A DNA stretch of 64,000 nt from Nitratireductor luteus (GCF_026162365.1 NZ_JAOANW010000002.1:372001-436000), one strand, 5' to 3'. Positions 31,032 to 41,323 are shown, counted from the first letter of the stretch. A program made the numbers and translations. Notes: a model not told the origin generated them from the letters alone.

Positions 31032-31781
31032 TCAGGCGACCAGCCGGCCGGGGCGTTCGATCAACCGGTCTTCCTGCATGTAGTAAAGAAGATGCTCGGC
31101 CCAGGCGCGGTATCCGTCCGCGGAGGCATGGAAGCCGTCATCGGAAAAGCCGGCATCCGGATCGTCTATGGGCAGCCGCGTCGCCGGCACCACGCCGCGC
31201 TCCTCGCAAAGCTGCGTTCCCATGTGGTTGATCAGCGATGCGCGGATTTCCAGTATACGGCCGAGAGCCGGCGGAAGAGCAGGCATGCGGCGCATGTCCA
31301 CTACAGGCGACCACACGATCAGGGCCTCCGGCCATTTGGCGCGTAGGGCGTAGAGAAGACCGCCGAACTCCCGCTTGAAACGTTTTACCCTGTGAAAATT
31401 CTTGGCGTCGTTGGTCCCCACCGCGATCACGATATGGGTCCAGTGCTCGTCGGCCAGATTGGGTACCACGAAGTCGCGAACCTGTCCCGCAGTTGCGGAA
31501 TTGAAGCCGGCCGCCCGCCACACGACCGCGCGTTCGTGGCGCAGGGCGACAAGGCGGGCGAGCTGCGACGGCAGGCCGTGGCTCGTATCGGCGATGCCGA
31601 CACCGGCGACGGACGAATCGCCGATCACCAGCAGGCGCACTGCCGGCTCGGCCCCGTCGATGCGATGACGCACCCGCCCCTGCGGCGGTAGCATACGCGG
31701 CGTGCGCAGCCGCACCCCGATGCCCTGCCAGGCATAGACCGGGAAGGCAAGCCAGGAAAGCGCGGCCTTGAGCGGGTTCAT
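31032..31781 (-). CDS. SGNH/GDSL hydrolase family protein
   Basis: The product has 249 residues. A short N-terminal hydrophobic segment (ALSWLAFPVYAWQGIGV) may be a membrane anchor. The catalytic blocks are complete: GDSS with Ser56, a Gly in block II (AAGFNSATAG), GTND with Asn123, and the D214-G-F-H217 dyad. It is probably an esterase or lipase acting on acylated envelope or small-molecule substrates; specificity is unknown. It is a lone gene between the MFS transporter and fba. Confidence 0.88.
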   Translation of the reverse strand: MNPLKAALSWLAFPVYAWQGIGVRLRTPRMLPPQGRVRHRIDGAEPAVRLLVIGDSSVAGVGIADTSHGLPSQLARLVALRHERAVVWRAAGFNSATAGQVRDFVVPNLADEHWTHIVIAVGTNDAKNFHRVKRFKREFGGLLYALRAKWPEALIVWSPVVDMRRMPALPPALGRILEIRASLINHMGTQLCEERGVVPATRLPIDDPDAGFSDDGFHASADGYRAWAEHLLYYMQEDRLIERPGRLVA

Positions 31782-31896
31782 GGAAAAGGTTTAGCAAAGG
31801 ACAATCGGGGGTGGAACCGATAATTCCGGCGGGGCTGTATCCGCTACGCGACCTGGAGCTAACACTACAGCAGCAATTCATCGTTGCGCCCTGCGC

Positions 31897-31966
31897 ACCC
31901 CCTCGCCCTCCGGCCCTGACAGCCGACCTCCCCTCGAGGGGGAGATGTCCGGCAGGGGTGGAGGAG
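31897..31966. repeat. Intergenic GC-rich palindromic element
   Basis: The central palindrome CTCCCCTCGAGGGGGAG (31928-31944) is flanked by CCGGCCCTGACAG and TGTCCGGCAGGGGTGG, which partly pair. It looks like the short intergenic palindromes common in rhizobial genomes. No second copy is in this window. Confidence 0.4.
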
Positions 31967-31985
31967 GATGCGAAGGGAGCGGCAG

Positions 31986-33011
31986 TCAAGCCGCCTTTTC
32001 GAGCGCTTCCTTCCAGTCGCCGCGGGCGGCGAGACCGTTCATCCGGGCACGGTGGGCAAAGGCCCGCTGGCCGGCGGCGACATTCTCCTGTTTGCCACCC
32101 CACGCCTTCAGGGCCGCTGCCTGCAGGGCGCGGCCATAGGAGAACGTCAACGTCCACGGCGTGTCGTGGCCGGCATTCATGGCCGACAGATGCGCCGTGG
32201 CTTCCTCGTCCGACTGGCCGCCCGACAGGAATGCGATGCCCGGAACGGCGGCGGGTACGGTCGCCTTGAGGCAGCGCACGGTTTTTTCCGCCACTTCCTC
32301 GCGGCTGGCCTTGCGGGCATTCTTGCCGTCGATGACCATGTTGGGCTTCAATACCATGCCTTCGAGCAGCACGCGGGCATCGTAAAGCTCGGCGAAGACC
32401 GTCTTCAGAACCCATTCGGTGACGTCGTAGCAGCGGTCGATGGAATGGTCGCCCGGCTTGCCGTCCATCAACACTTCCGGTTCGACGATGGGAACGATGC
32501 CGGCCTCCTGGCAGAGTGCCGCATAGCGAGCCAGCGCTTGCGCGTTCTGCTTGACGGCTCCCCAGCTTGGAAGATCGTTGGAAATGGAGATCACGCCGCG
32601 CCATTTCGCGAAGCGCGCGCCGAGATCGTAATATTCGGCGAGGCGTTCGCGCAGTCCGTCGAGGCCCTCGGTGATGGTCTCGCCCGCGAAACCGGCCAGG
32701 GGCTTGGCGCCTTTGTCGACCTTGATGCCGGGCACCGCGCCGCTATCGGCGATGACCTTCGCCAGCGGCGTGCCGTCGCCAGCTTTCTGGCGCAGGGTCT
32801 CGTCATATAGGATGACGCCGGAGATGTGGTTCTTCATTCCCTCTTCGGCGCGGAACAGCATCTCGCGATAGTCGCGCCTTGTGTCCTCGGTCGATTCCAC
32901 ACCGATGGAATCCAGCCGCTTCTTGATGGTGCCGGTGCTTTCGTCGGCGGCCAGAATTCCCTTGCCGCTTGCCAACATGCGGGCGGCGATATCTTCAAGA
33001 CGTTCGCTCAT
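31986..33011 (-). CDS. Fructose-bisphosphate aldolase class I
   Basis: The product has 341 residues and is a Schiff-base (class I) aldolase that splits fructose 1,6-bisphosphate. The active-site lysine is K222 in LEGMVLKPNMV, and the ILAADESTGTIKKR block is near the start. Class I aldolase is unusual for many bacteria but regular in this order. AAAGGAGG precedes the ATG at 33011. It is the last gene of the minus-strand tkt-gap-antiporter-pgk-fba run and is separated from pgk by two dispersed repeats, so it may have its own transcript. Confidence 0.96.
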   Translation of the reverse strand: MSERLEDIAARMLASGKGILAADESTGTIKKRLDSIGVESTEDTRRDYREMLFRAEEGMKNHISGVILYDETLRQKAGDGTPLAKVIADSGAVPGIKVDKGAKPLAGFAGETITEGLDGLRERLAEYYDLGARFAKWRGVISISNDLPSWGAVKQNAQALARYAALCQEAGIVPIVEPEVLMDGKPGDHSIDRCYDVTEWVLKTVFAELYDARVLLEGMVLKPNMVIDGKNARKASREEVAEKTVRCLKATVPAAVPGIAFLSGGQSDEEATAHLSAMNAGHDTPWTLTFSYGRALQAAALKAWGGKQENVAAGQRAFAHRARMNGLAARGDWKEALEKAA

Positions 33012-33026
33012 TCCTGTGCCTCCTTT

Positions 33027-33074
33027 AGCATTTTGCACTCAGGTGGGACCACCTGACGTCCGCATAAATGCGGA
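33027..33074. repeat. Dispersed double-hairpin element, family B copy 1
   Basis: The element begins AGCATTTTGCA, then has hairpin one CAGGTGG-GA-CCACCTG (33040-33055) and hairpin two TCCGCA-TAAA-TGCGGA (33059-33074). A second copy in opposite orientation is at 49530-49577. Both sit within about 30 bases upstream of a start codon. Confidence 0.85.
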
Positions 33075-33085
33075 AACAAAAAGAT

Positions 33086-33125
33086 AGAGCGTCCTTTGTG
33101 CGTCCGAATGGACGCACGGCGCTCT
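33086..33125. repeat. Dispersed hairpin element, family C copy 3
   Basis: The outer arms AGAGCG and CGCTCT and the inner hairpin GTGCGTCC-GAAT-GGACGCAC make this the most complete copy of the element also seen at 17481-17518 and 28724-28759. It lies between pgk and fba. Confidence 0.8.
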
Positions 33126-33216
33126 AGTCGTGCCATGCAACGCGATTAGCAGATGACAGCAGAAAACGGAATGCGGTGGCTTGGTTCCTAATCGATTGAA
33201 AGAAAACGAAGTTCGC

Positions 33217-34413
33217 CTACTTCGTTAATGCCAGCACGCCGGGCAGCGGTTTGCCTTCCATCCATTCCAGAAAAGCGCCGCCGGCGGTCGAGACATAGGT
33301 GAAATCGTCGGCGACGCCAGCCTGGTTCAGCGCCGCGACCGTGTCGCCGCCGCCGGCCACCGACACGAGCAGTCCTTCACGGGTTCGCTCGGCCGCATAT
33401 CGGGCAGCCGCCATCGTCGCCTTGTCGAAGGGCTCGATCTCGAAGGCGCCGAGAGGGCCGTTCCAGACGACCGTATCGGCACGGTCGAGCCATTCCTTGA
33501 TCTTCTCGACCGTCTTCGGGCCGACGTCCAGGATCATCATGTCCGCAGGCACGGCGTCGACCTCGACAACCCGGCTTTCAGCACCCCCCTTGAACTCGCG
33601 GGCCACCACCGCGTCCGATGGGAGCACGATGGCGCAGCCGGCCGAGGCGGCATCGATCATGATCTGCCTGGCGGTATCGGCCAAGTCGTGCTCGCACAGC
33701 GATTTTCCCACATCGGTACCGCGCGCGGCCAGGAAGGTATTGGCCATGCCGCCGCCGATGACCAGCGCGTCGACCTTCTTCACCAGGTTGAGCAGCAGGT
33801 CGATCTTGGTCGAGACCTTTGCCCCGCCCACAATGGCAAGCACCGGGCGTGCCGGATCGCCAAGCCCCTTTTCCAGAGCCTCCAGCTCGGCCTGCATGGT
33901 GCGACCGGCATAGGCCGGCAGCAGCCGGGCGAGACCCTCGGTGGAGGCATGGGCGCGATGGGCGGCGGAGAAGGCATCGTTGACATATATGTCGCCGTTT
34001 TCGGCAAGCGCGGCGGCAAAGTCGGGATCGTTCTTCTCTTCGCCCGGGTGGAAACGGGTGTTCTCAAGGAGTAGCATATCGCCATCGGCCATCTCGCCGA
34101 CCGCCTCCGCAGCGGTCTCGCCGATGCAGTCGGAGGCAAAATGTATGCGCTGATCCAGTGCCGTCTCGACGGCATAGGCCACGGGGCCGAGCGAGGCTTC
34201 AGGATCGCGCTTGCCCTTGGGCCGGCCGAAATGTGCGAGCAGGATGACTTTGGCCCCCTTTCCCGACAATTCGGCAAGCGTGGGCGCAATGCGCTCGATG
34301 CGGGTCGCATCGGTCACCACGCCGTCCTTCATCGGCACGTTGAGATCGACGCGCACGAGAACGCGCTTGCCGGCGATATCGCCCAGATCGTCGAGAGTCC
34401 TGAAATCGGCCAT
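33217..34413 (-). CDS. pgk: Phosphoglycerate kinase
   Basis: Pgk interconverts 1,3-bisphosphoglycerate and 3-phosphoglycerate with ATP. The 398-residue protein has the normal length, the N-terminal [15 protein letters not shown] signature, the [12 protein letters not shown] segment, and the C-terminal ATP-site loop with [15 protein letters not shown]. It is in the gap-pgk-fba order on the minus strand, but a cation antiporter gene separates it from gap. Confidence 0.97.
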   Translation of the reverse strand: MADFRTLDDLGDIAGKRVLVRVDLNVPMKDGVVTDATRIERIAPTLAELSGKGAKVILLAHFGRPKGKRDPEASLGPVAYAVETALDQRIHFASDCIGETAAEAVGEMADGDMLLLENTRFHPGEEKNDPDFAAALAENGDIYVNDAFSAAHRAHASTEGLARLLPAYAGRTMQAELEALEKGLGDPARPVLAIVGGAKVSTKIDLLLNLVKKVDALVIGGGMANTFLAARGTDVGKSLCEHDLADTARQIMIDAASAGCAIVLPSDAVVAREFKGGAESRVVEVDAVPADMMILDVGPKTVEKIKEWLDRADTVVWNGPLGAFEIEPFDKATMAAARYAAERTREGLLVSVAGGGDTVAALNQAGVADDFTYVSTAGGAFLEWMEGKPLPGVLALTK

Positions 34414-34518
34414 GGTCCCCTTGCTCCTCGTTCAGCAGGCTGCGATTGTCGGATGCGGCCCGGAACATACAGTGCAGAGCCGCGCTGGCAAGATGCCGCG
34501 AGGCTTTTCGCCGATGCG

Positions 34519-36321
34519 CTAGCGTCGGCCTTTCAGCATGGTCCACAGGCGGCTCGCCGCCTCGCCGATGCTCAGGAAAACAGGCACGCGCGGTGGACTT
34601 GCGGGCGGGTCGACCGACAGGCCCACCGCCGCAATTTCGCCCTTCTCGTCGACATCGCGAACGATCAGTTCGATACTTCCTAGCGTGACCCGATCGCCAT
34701 ATTCGGCGCGTCCGCCCAGGCGCTTGCGCATGAATTCGGCGATTGTCATCGCCTGTTCCTTGTCGCTCAATCCCGGCGCATAGGCCGCCTCGATATCGGC
34801 GGCGGGCCGGGTCGGGTCGACGCTGAAGGCGCCGAAGAAATCCGCGTCCTCCGGGTCCATCTCGGCGGGACTTGCGAAGAGACGGTCGAGCAGGCGCGGG
34901 TAGCGGTCGGGAACGAAGATGTAGACATGGTCGCCCGCCATCAGGCGGCCTGCATACTGATAGGTCATCGAGCGCCCATCGCGGACCACCAGCGCCGGGC
35001 GCGCCCAGCGCGGAATGCGCTGCCCGCGCTCGACAGGGCTGCCCGGCACCACGCGATATGCCAATAGTTCATGATGCGCCGAGCCTGGCAGTTCCAGTTC
35101 CACCTTGTTGAGCGGGCCCAGCCGGGGCGGCACCACCATGCTCAGCCGTCGGGCGAGCGGACCGACGGTCCATCCTTGCACCATCAGCGAGACGAGCACG
35201 ATGATGAAGACGATGTTGAACAGCGCCCGACCGCCTTGCAATTGGTCTATGAGCGGCGTGATGGCCAGGAGAATGGATACGGCTCCGCGCAGGCCCACCC
35301 AGGAGATGAAGGCCGTCTCCGCGCGGGAGAAGCGAAAAGGCAGTAGGCACAGCGTCACCGCGACCGGGCGGGCGATGAAGATGAGGAAGAGGCCGAGCAG
35401 CAGCGCCGGCAAGGCGATCTCGGCGAACTGCGAAGGCGTGGCGAACAGCCCGAGCACCAGGAACATGATGATCTGCGCCAGCCATGTCACGCCATCCTGG
35501 AAGCGCTTGATTGAGGCGGGCGAGCGCAACTGGCCGTTGCCTGCCACGAGACCGGCCACGTAGACGGCGAGGAAACCCGAACCGCCGAGGGCACCGGTGA
35601 GCGCGAAGACGAGCAGCGACAGGGCCAGCACGAATATCGGGATAAGGCCCTGGTCCAGGTTCAGGCGAACGACCAGCCGCACGATCACATAGCCGCCGGC
35701 GATGCCGGCCAGAAGACCGATGCCCATCTGCTGGAGGAAACCAAGCGCCACCTCGCCCGCGAGCTTGCCAGGCTCCAGCGGCGCGCCGGTGGCGATCAAT
35801 GCGACGAGAGAGAGCGTCAGGAAGATGGCGATCGGGTCGTTGGATCCCGATTCCACCTCCAGCGTCGAGCGGACGCGCTCGCGCACGGAGATGTTTCCGA
35901 CCCGCAGCAGGAAGAACACCGCGGCCGCGTCGGTCGAAGCGACGGTGGCGCCGAGCAGGAAGGATTGCAGCCAATCGAAATCCGTCAGGAAATGCGCGGC
36001 AAGGCCGACAAGGCCGGCAGTGAGCACCACGCCCAGCGTAGCGAGCGCGACCGCCGGCGCGGCCGCGGAGCGGAAGGCGGATATTGGCGTGCCGAATCCG
36101 GAATCGAACAGGATGACGGCCAGCGCCAGCGATCCCACGAAATAGGCTGCTGACGCATTGTCGAAATCCAGCCCCAGCCCGTCGGTGCCCGCGGCCAGGC
36201 CTATTCCAAGGAAGATGAGGAGGAGGGGAGCACCGAAGCGGAAGGCGATCAGGCTGGAAAAGGCGGCGATCAGCACCAGAACGGTGCCGACGAGCGTTAT
36301 GACGTAGATGCCTTGATCCAT
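34519..36321 (-). CDS. Potassium/sodium-proton antiporter, NhaP2 (CvrA) type
   Basis: The product has 600 residues. Residues 1 to about 390 form a CPA1 antiporter with about twelve helices, including ATVASTDAAAVFFLL with the transport aspartate and EVESGSNDPIAIF. It is followed by a TrkA-C-type regulatory domain (about 400-490) and a CorC/HlyC-like domain near the C-terminus (about 510-590). This order is that of K+/H+ antiporter NhaP2. GAGAGGG precedes the ATG at 36321. It lies between gap and pgk on the same strand, but the gap terminator just upstream suggests separate transcription. Confidence 0.9.
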   Translation of the reverse strand: MDQGIYVITLVGTVLVLIAAFSSLIAFRFGAPLLLIFLGIGLAAGTDGLGLDFDNASAAYFVGSLALAVILFDSGFGTPISAFRSAAAPAVALATLGVVLTAGLVGLAAHFLTDFDWLQSFLLGATVASTDAAAVFFLLRVGNISVRERVRSTLEVESGSNDPIAIFLTLSLVALIATGAPLEPGKLAGEVALGFLQQMGIGLLAGIAGGYVIVRLVVRLNLDQGLIPIFVLALSLLVFALTGALGGSGFLAVYVAGLVAGNGQLRSPASIKRFQDGVTWLAQIIMFLVLGLFATPSQFAEIALPALLLGLFLIFIARPVAVTLCLLPFRFSRAETAFISWVGLRGAVSILLAITPLIDQLQGGRALFNIVFIIVLVSLMVQGWTVGPLARRLSMVVPPRLGPLNKVELELPGSAHHELLAYRVVPGSPVERGQRIPRWARPALVVRDGRSMTYQYAGRLMAGDHVYIFVPDRYPRLLDRLFASPAEMDPEDADFFGAFSVDPTRPAADIEAAYAPGLSDKEQAMTIAEFMRKRLGGRAEYGDRVTLGSIELIVRDVDEKGEIAAVGLSVDPPASPPRVPVFLSIGEAASRLWTMLKGRR

Positions 36322-36387
36322 CGCCCTCTCTACTTCCCGGATTTGGCCAACAGTGCGGCCAAACGCGCGGAACCGCAAGCACCGGAA

Positions 36388-36418
36388 GAAAAAAACGCCC
36401 GGCACGAAGGCCGGGCGT
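36388..36418 (-). terminator. Rho-independent terminator of gap
   Basis: Read on the minus strand, ACGCCCGGC-CTTCGT-GCCGGGCGT (9 bp) is followed by a T-run. It starts 26 bases after the gap stop and separates gap from the antiporter gene. Confidence 0.88.
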
Positions 36419-36443
36419 ATCGTCGCATTTATCGTCGTCGGCG

Positions 36444-37451
36444 TCAGATCGTCTTGCCGAAAGCTACCGCCGTGTCGGCCATCCGATTGGAGAAGCCCCA
36501 TTCGTTATCGTACCACGACATGACGCGCACGAGATCGCCTTCGATCACCTTGGTCTGGTCGAGCGCGAAGGTTGAGGAGGCGGGATTGTGGTTGAGATCG
36601 ATGGAGACCAGCGGCTCGTCCGTATAGGCGAGGATGCCCTTGAGCGAACCGTCGGCGGCGTCGACCAGCGCCTTATTGACCTCCTCCACCGTGACCTTCC
36701 TCTTCGGCACGAACTTGAAGTCGATGACCGAGACGTTGGGGGTGGGCACGCGGATGGATACGCCGTCGAGCTTGCCGTTGAGCTCGGGCAGCACCAGGCC
36801 GACGGCCTTGGCCGCACCCGTGGAGGTCGGGATCATCGACATGGCCGCGGCGCGGGCGCGATAAAGGTCCTTGTGCATCGTATCCAGCGTCGGCTGGTCG
36901 CCCGTATAGGCGTGAATTGTGGTCATGAACCCCTTTTCGATGCCGAAAGCGTCGTGCAGCACCTTGGCCACCGGGGCCAGGCAGTTGGTAGTGCAGGAAG
37001 CGTTGGAAACGATCTTGTGCTCCGACGAGATCTTGTCGTGGTTCACGCCATAGACGACCGTCAGGTCGGCACCGGAAGCGGGGGCGGAGACGAGCACGCG
37101 CTTGGCGCCGGCTTCGAGGTGAAGCGAGGCCTTCTCCTTGGAAGTGAAGATGCCGGTACATTCCATCACGATGTCCACGCCGAGCTCGCCCCATGGCAGC
37201 TTGGCCGGATCGCGCTCGGCAAAAACCTTGAAGCTGTCGCTGCCGATATTGATCGCGTCGCCCTCGACCTTCACTTCCGAGGGGAAGCGGCCATGCACGC
37301 TGTCGTAGCGCAGCAGGTGGGCGTTGGTTTCGACCGGACCCAGATCGTTGATGGCCACGACATCGATGTCCTTGCGGCCCGATTCGTAGATGGCGCGAAC
37401 GATGTTGCGGCCGATGCGGCCAAATCCGTTGATGGCGACTTTGACAGTCAT
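36444..37451 (-). CDS. gap: Glyceraldehyde-3-phosphate dehydrogenase, type I
   Basis: The 335-residue enzyme oxidises glyceraldehyde 3-phosphate with phosphate and NAD(P). The cofactor motif INGFGRIGR is at residues 8-16 and the catalytic Cys153 is in [12 protein letters not shown]. Length is standard. It lies between tkt (upstream) and its own terminator, so tkt-gap may be one unit or two. All key residues are present. Confidence 0.97.
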   Translation of the reverse strand: MTVKVAINGFGRIGRNIVRAIYESGRKDIDVVAINDLGPVETNAHLLRYDSVHGRFPSEVKVEGDAINIGSDSFKVFAERDPAKLPWGELGVDIVMECTGIFTSKEKASLHLEAGAKRVLVSAPASGADLTVVYGVNHDKISSEHKIVSNASCTTNCLAPVAKVLHDAFGIEKGFMTTIHAYTGDQPTLDTMHKDLYRARAAAMSMIPTSTGAAKAVGLVLPELNGKLDGVSIRVPTPNVSVIDFKFVPKRKVTVEEVNKALVDAADGSLKGILAYTDEPLVSIDLNHNPASSTFALDQTKVIEGDLVRVMSWYDNEWGFSNRMADTAVAFGKTI

Positions 37452-37757
37452 GAATTTCCTCCGGAGCGTGAGGCCATGGCTACATGGCGAAAAGACGGGA
37501 GTTACTTAGCCCAATCGAAACCCGGACGGGTAGGTCTGCCGGATCCTTTTGGCGCTGGGAAGCGTGGCGGATTGGCCGTTATTCCCGACATTGGTTTCAT
37601 CCTCCCCGCTTCCCAGAGCCAAAAATCCCTCACCAGCCCTAGGCCGCCGAGCGTTCGGGTGGACTCTTAATGCGGCCGCGATAAAGAATCCAGCCATAGG
37701 CCGGGACGATGACTGTGCCAGAAGGCAAGGCGCCGCCCCGGATCCTTTCAGCCGGTC
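37452..37757. other. Intergenic region between gap and tkt
   Basis: This is 306 bases without a gene. It should hold the gap promoter. A partial inverted repeat (GCTGGGAAGC at about 37555 and GCTTCCCAGAGC at about 37609) is the only structure seen. A 63-residue open frame on the minus strand has no ribosome site or protein-like character. Confidence 0.5.
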
Positions 37758-39752
37758 TTACTGCGTTTCTCCAAGACGTGCCTCGGCCGCCTGCACGGCA
37801 GCTTCGGCGGTGATGCCGAAATGCTTGTAGAGATCGGGTGCCGGCGCGCTGGCGCCGAAGCCGGTCATGCCGATGAAAACGCCATCGGGCCCGATGAAAC
37901 GGTCCCATCCTTGGCGGATACCGGCTTCGATGGCGATGCGTACCGGCGTCTCTCCGAGGATAGCCTCGCGATAGTCCTCCGGCTGCGCCTCGAACAGCTC
38001 GAAACACGGCACCGAAACGACCCGCGTCGGATGGCCGCGCTCGTCGAGCTGCTTTTTGGCTGCGACCGCGATCTCGACCTCGGAGCCGCTTGCGAAGATG
38101 GTGACAACCGCATCGTCGCCCGCCGGCGCCAGCTCGTAGGCACCGCGGGCGCAGAGGTTTTCGTCATCATAGCTGATGCGCACCGGCTCCAGCTTCTGGC
38201 GGGTCAGGGCGATGGTGGAGGGCACTTTGCGGCTTTCCAGCGCGATCTGCCAGCACTCGGCGGTTTCCACTGTGTCGGCGGGGCGCAGGACGTAGTGGTT
38301 GGGGATGGCACGCAGCGCGGCCAAGTGCTCGACCGGCTGGTGGGTCGGGCCGTCTTCGCCAAGGCCGATGGAGTCATGGGTCATCACGAAGATGGAGCGG
38401 ATGCCCATCAGCGAAGCCAGCCGCATGGCCGGGCGCGCATAGTCGGAAAAGGTCAGGAAGGTGCCGCCATACGGAATGACGCCGCCATGCAGCGCCATCC
38501 CGTTCATGGCCGCGGCCATCCCGTGCTCACGGATACCGTAATGGACGTAGCGACCGGAAAAATCGCCCGGCTTCACGGTGTCAAGCTGACTGGTGCGGGT
38601 ATTGTTGGAGCCGGTCAGGTCGGCCGAGCCGCCGATCGTTTCCGACAGACAGTCATTGATGACTTCCAATACCATTTCCGAAGCGTTACGGGTGGCAACC
38701 TTCGGGTTTTCCTTGGCCAGCTTCTTCTTATAGTCGTCGATAACGTCGGGGAAGGCTTCGGGCAGGTCGCCGCGCATGCGGCGCTCGAACTCGGCGCGGG
38801 TGTCGGCGTCGGCTGCCGCCAGGCGTTTTTCCCATTCCTTGCGCTCCTTGGCAGAGCGCAGGCCGGCCAACCGCCAGTCGTCGAGAATGTCGGAAGGCAC
38901 GACGAAGGGCTCCGCGTCCCAGCCGAGCGCCTCGCGGGCGCCTGCGATCTCCTCGGCGCCGAGCGGCGAGCCATGTACCTTCGCGGTGCCGGATTTGGTC
39001 GGCGCGCCGTGGCCGATTGTGGTGCGGAAGGCGATCAGCGTCGGGCGGTCGGAGGCGCGGGCGGTCTCGATGGCCGAGGCGATGGCCTCCGGGTCATGGC
39101 CGTCGGCGCGCAGCGTATGCCAGCCCGACGCCGCGAAGCGCTCACACTGGTCGGTGGAATCGGCGAGCGAGACCGGGCCGTCGATGGAGATCCGGTTGTC
39201 GTCCCACATGACGATGAGCTTGTTGAGCCGAAGGTGGCCGGCAAATGCGATGGCCTCCTGGCTGATGCCCTCCATCAGGCAGCCGTCGCCGGCCAGCACA
39301 TAGGTATAGTGGTCGACAAGCTCGTCGCCGTAGCGCGCGTTGAGCAGACGTTCCGCCAGCGCCATGCCGACCGAATTGGCGAGACCCTGGCCGAGCGGCC
39401 CGGTGGTCGTCTCGATCCCTGCCGCATGGCCGTATTCGGGATGGCCGGCCGTGCGCGAGCCCAACTGGCGGAAATTCTTGATCTCGTCGATGTCGATGTC
39501 TTCGTAGCCGAGCAGGTAGAGCAGGGAATAGAGCAGCATCGAACCGTGGCCCGCCGACAGGACGAAGCGGTCCCGATCGGCCCAGTGGGGCTTCTTCGGG
39601 TCGTGCGTCATGAAACGGGTGAACAGGACAGTGGCAATGTCGGCCGTCCCCATCGGCAGGCCGGGGTGGCCGGACTTGGCCTTCTCGACGGCGTCCATGG
39701 AGAGGAAACGGATTGCGTTCGCCATCCGGTCATGTTTGTCGCGTGGGATCAT
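37758..39752 (-). CDS. tkt: Transketolase
   Basis: The 664-residue thiamine-diphosphate enzyme transfers two-carbon units in the pentose phosphate pathway. The cofactor motif is [20 protein letters not shown] through to DDN; the family segment [20 protein letters not shown] is at the start; the pyrimidine-domain block [20 protein letters not shown] and the IREHGM motif follow. The start at 39752 ([16 protein letters not shown]) matches relatives; 22 more residues are open upstream. It is divergent from the DUF4164/zapA unit, as is usual. Confidence 0.97.
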   Translation of the reverse strand: MIPRDKHDRMANAIRFLSMDAVEKAKSGHPGLPMGTADIATVLFTRFMTHDPKKPHWADRDRFVLSAGHGSMLLYSLLYLLGYEDIDIDEIKNFRQLGSRTAGHPEYGHAAGIETTTGPLGQGLANSVGMALAERLLNARYGDELVDHYTYVLAGDGCLMEGISQEAIAFAGHLRLNKLIVMWDDNRISIDGPVSLADSTDQCERFAASGWHTLRADGHDPEAIASAIETARASDRPTLIAFRTTIGHGAPTKSGTAKVHGSPLGAEEIAGAREALGWDAEPFVVPSDILDDWRLAGLRSAKERKEWEKRLAAADADTRAEFERRMRGDLPEAFPDVIDDYKKKLAKENPKVATRNASEMVLEVINDCLSETIGGSADLTGSNNTRTSQLDTVKPGDFSGRYVHYGIREHGMAAAMNGMALHGGVIPYGGTFLTFSDYARPAMRLASLMGIRSIFVMTHDSIGLGEDGPTHQPVEHLAALRAIPNHYVLRPADTVETAECWQIALESRKVPSTIALTRQKLEPVRISYDDENLCARGAYELAPAGDDAVVTIFASGSEVEIAVAAKKQLDERGHPTRVVSVPCFELFEAQPEDYREAILGETPVRIAIEAGIRQGWDRFIGPDGVFIGMTGFGASAPAPDLYKHFGITAEAAVQAAEARLGETQ

Positions 39753-39929
39753 GTTTGCTCGCAGATCGGCAGGAGATTGAACGGTTGGCGCATCGTGGCC
39801 CGAAAATGCAGGGGACACATAGCAGGTGGCGTCCCTAAGTCAATAAAACCCAAGGCTCTTGGTATCGAGCCTGCGGTCTCCGCGCGCCTTGATAGGGTCC
39901 GCATTGTAGGGGATAGCGTGGGGATCTTG

Positions 39930-39959
39930 TTGACGCGTGCTTCACCTGCCGCGTAATCT
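39930..39959 (+). promoter_or_regulatory. Possible sigma70-type promoter for the DUF4164-zapA unit
   Basis: TTGACG (39930-39935) and TAATCT (39954-39959) are separated by 18 bases, 53 bases before the first start codon. The match is fair but unproven. Confidence 0.4.
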
Positions 39960-40012
39960 TTCGGAGTTAAAAGCTTAGGATCGTGCGCATTTCGCAGGCG
40001 GGCGGGCTGGGA

Positions 40013-40306
40013 ATGGTGGCGATGAACACCCAACGTTCTGGCGATACTACTTTGAAGGAGGCTATCGGCCGCCTTGCAAAGGCTGTCGGCATGCTGGAAG
40101 CGGCGGCCGACGGCCGTCTCGAAAAGGAGCAGGATTACGCCGAGGCTGAAGCGGAGGTGCAACGCATGGGCGCGGACAGGGCGCGGCTTGCCCAGGAAAT
40201 CGACAAGGCGGAGGCGCGCGCGGAGCGGTTGGCCGAGGTCAATCGCGAGGTGTCGCGGCGGCTGGTGACGGCGATGGAGACCATCCGCGCCGTGCTCGAC
40301 CGGTAG
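40013..40306 (+). CDS. DUF4164-type coiled-coil protein
   Basis: The product has 97 residues, almost entirely helical and rich in Ala, Glu and Arg, with heptad character (LKEAIGRLAKAVGMLEAAAD, then RLAQEIDKAEARAERLAEVN). It matches the DUF4164 pattern found directly before zapA in Hyphomicrobiales. By position it may assist cell division, but no activity is known. The start could also be the ATG at 40022. zapA follows after 8 bases. Confidence 0.78.
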   Translation: MVAMNTQRSGDTTLKEAIGRLAKAVGMLEAAADGRLEKEQDYAEAEAEVQRMGADRARLAQEIDKAEARAERLAEVNREVSRRLVTAMETIRAVLDR

Positions 40307-40314
40307 GCCCAGTC

Positions 40315-40692
40315 ATGGCTCAAGTTACGGTATCCATCGACGGCAAGACCTATCGCATGGCCTGCGACGAGGGGCAGGAAGAGCACCTGATCGACCTGGC
40401 GGAGCGATTCGACCGCTACGTCCAGCATCTGAAGGATTCCTTCGGTGAAATCGGCGATCAGCGTATCACCGTGATGGCCGGCATCATGGTGATGGACGAA
40501 TTGGCGGAGTTGCAGAAGCGGGTGCGCGGCATGGAAGGCGAGATCGCCACCTTGCGCAAGACGCGTGACGACGCGCTCTTGAAGGCCGACAAGAACGACG
40601 CCGCCTTGACCGGCGGCCTTGCCGAACTCGCCGAGCGCATCGAGGCAGTGGCCGCGCGGCTTTCCGCCAGCGAGCCGCCACGCCAAGGTTGA
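40315..40692 (+). CDS. zapA: Cell division protein ZapA
   Basis: ZapA is a small Z-ring-associated protein that bundles FtsZ filaments. The 125 residues show the family start VTVSIDGKTYRMACDEGQEE and the helix LIDLAERFDRYVQHLKDSFG, then a long coiled coil. It is co-transcribed with the DUF4164 gene. In related genomes the 6S RNA gene and a 5-formyltetrahydrofolate cyclo-ligase gene follow; here rimM begins only 28 bases after the stop. Confidence 0.9.
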   Translation: MAQVTVSIDGKTYRMACDEGQEEHLIDLAERFDRYVQHLKDSFGEIGDQRITVMAGIMVMDELAELQKRVRGMEGEIATLRKTRDDALLKADKNDAALTGGLAELAERIEAVAARLSASEPPRQG

Positions 40693-40720
40693 CCGGCGGA
40701 ATTTCGCCATCGGAGAAAAT

Positions 40721-41323
40721 ATGGCCAAGACGGTAAAGCTCGAGAACCCCGTTCAACTCGCGGTGGTTGGCGCGGCGCATGGGATCAAGGGCGAGGTGCG
40801 GGTGAAAAGCTTCGCGGAGGACCCGCTGGCGCTCGGCCAGTACGGCCCCCTTCACACCGAGAGCGGCAGGGCGCTCAAGGTGAAGGATGTGCGTCCCGCC
40901 AAGAATGTCGTCATCGTCCGCTTCGAGGGTGTGAGCGACCGCAGCGCTGCGGAGGCGCTGACGGGGCAGGCGCTTTATGTCGACCGCTTGGCTCTGCCGG
41001 ACCAGCTGGAAGAGGAGGAGTTCTACCACGCCGACCTGATCGGCCTGCCGGCCTTCGACGAGACCGGCGAAAAAGTGGGCAAGGTGCTCGCCATTCATAA
41101 TTTCGGTGCGGGCGACATGCTGGAAATCCGGCCAGATTCGGCCCCCAGCGTAATGGTGCCGTTCACACGGGAAGCCGTGCCCGAGATCGATATGGAGGAA
41201 GGGATCGTAAGGCTCGACAGCCTGGCGGCGGGGCTCGGGGAGGACTCCGAGGAGGCGTCCGGCGAGTCTCCAGATCCTTCCGCACGCCCACGCGGCCCGA
41301 AATCGGCCGGGGGCAATCGGTGA
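40721..41323 (+). CDS. rimM: 16S rRNA-processing protein RimM
   Basis: RimM helps 30S head maturation and binds ribosomal protein S19. The 200-residue protein has the N-terminal RimM domain ([20 protein letters not shown]) and the C-terminal PRC-barrel ([20 protein letters not shown], then [20 protein letters not shown]). The tail after about residue 170 is acidic and Pro/Ser-rich. It starts at ATG 40721 after GGAG. Its stop overlaps the GTG start of trmD. rpsP normally precedes rimM and is absent here. Confidence 0.95.
   Translation: MAKTVKLENPVQLAVVGAAHGIKGEVRVKSFAEDPLALGQYGPLHTESGRALKVKDVRPAKNVVIVRFEGVSDRSAAEALTGQALYVDRLALPDQLEEEEFYHADLIGLPAFDETGEKVGKVLAIHNFGAGDMLEIRPDSAPSVMVPFTREAVPEIDMEEGIVRLDSLAAGLGEDSEEASGESPDPSARPRGPKSAGGNR

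Noticed and set aside
37506-37697. 63-residue minus-strand frame between gap and tkt
   Set aside because: There is no ribosome site, no protein-like composition and no recognisable family.
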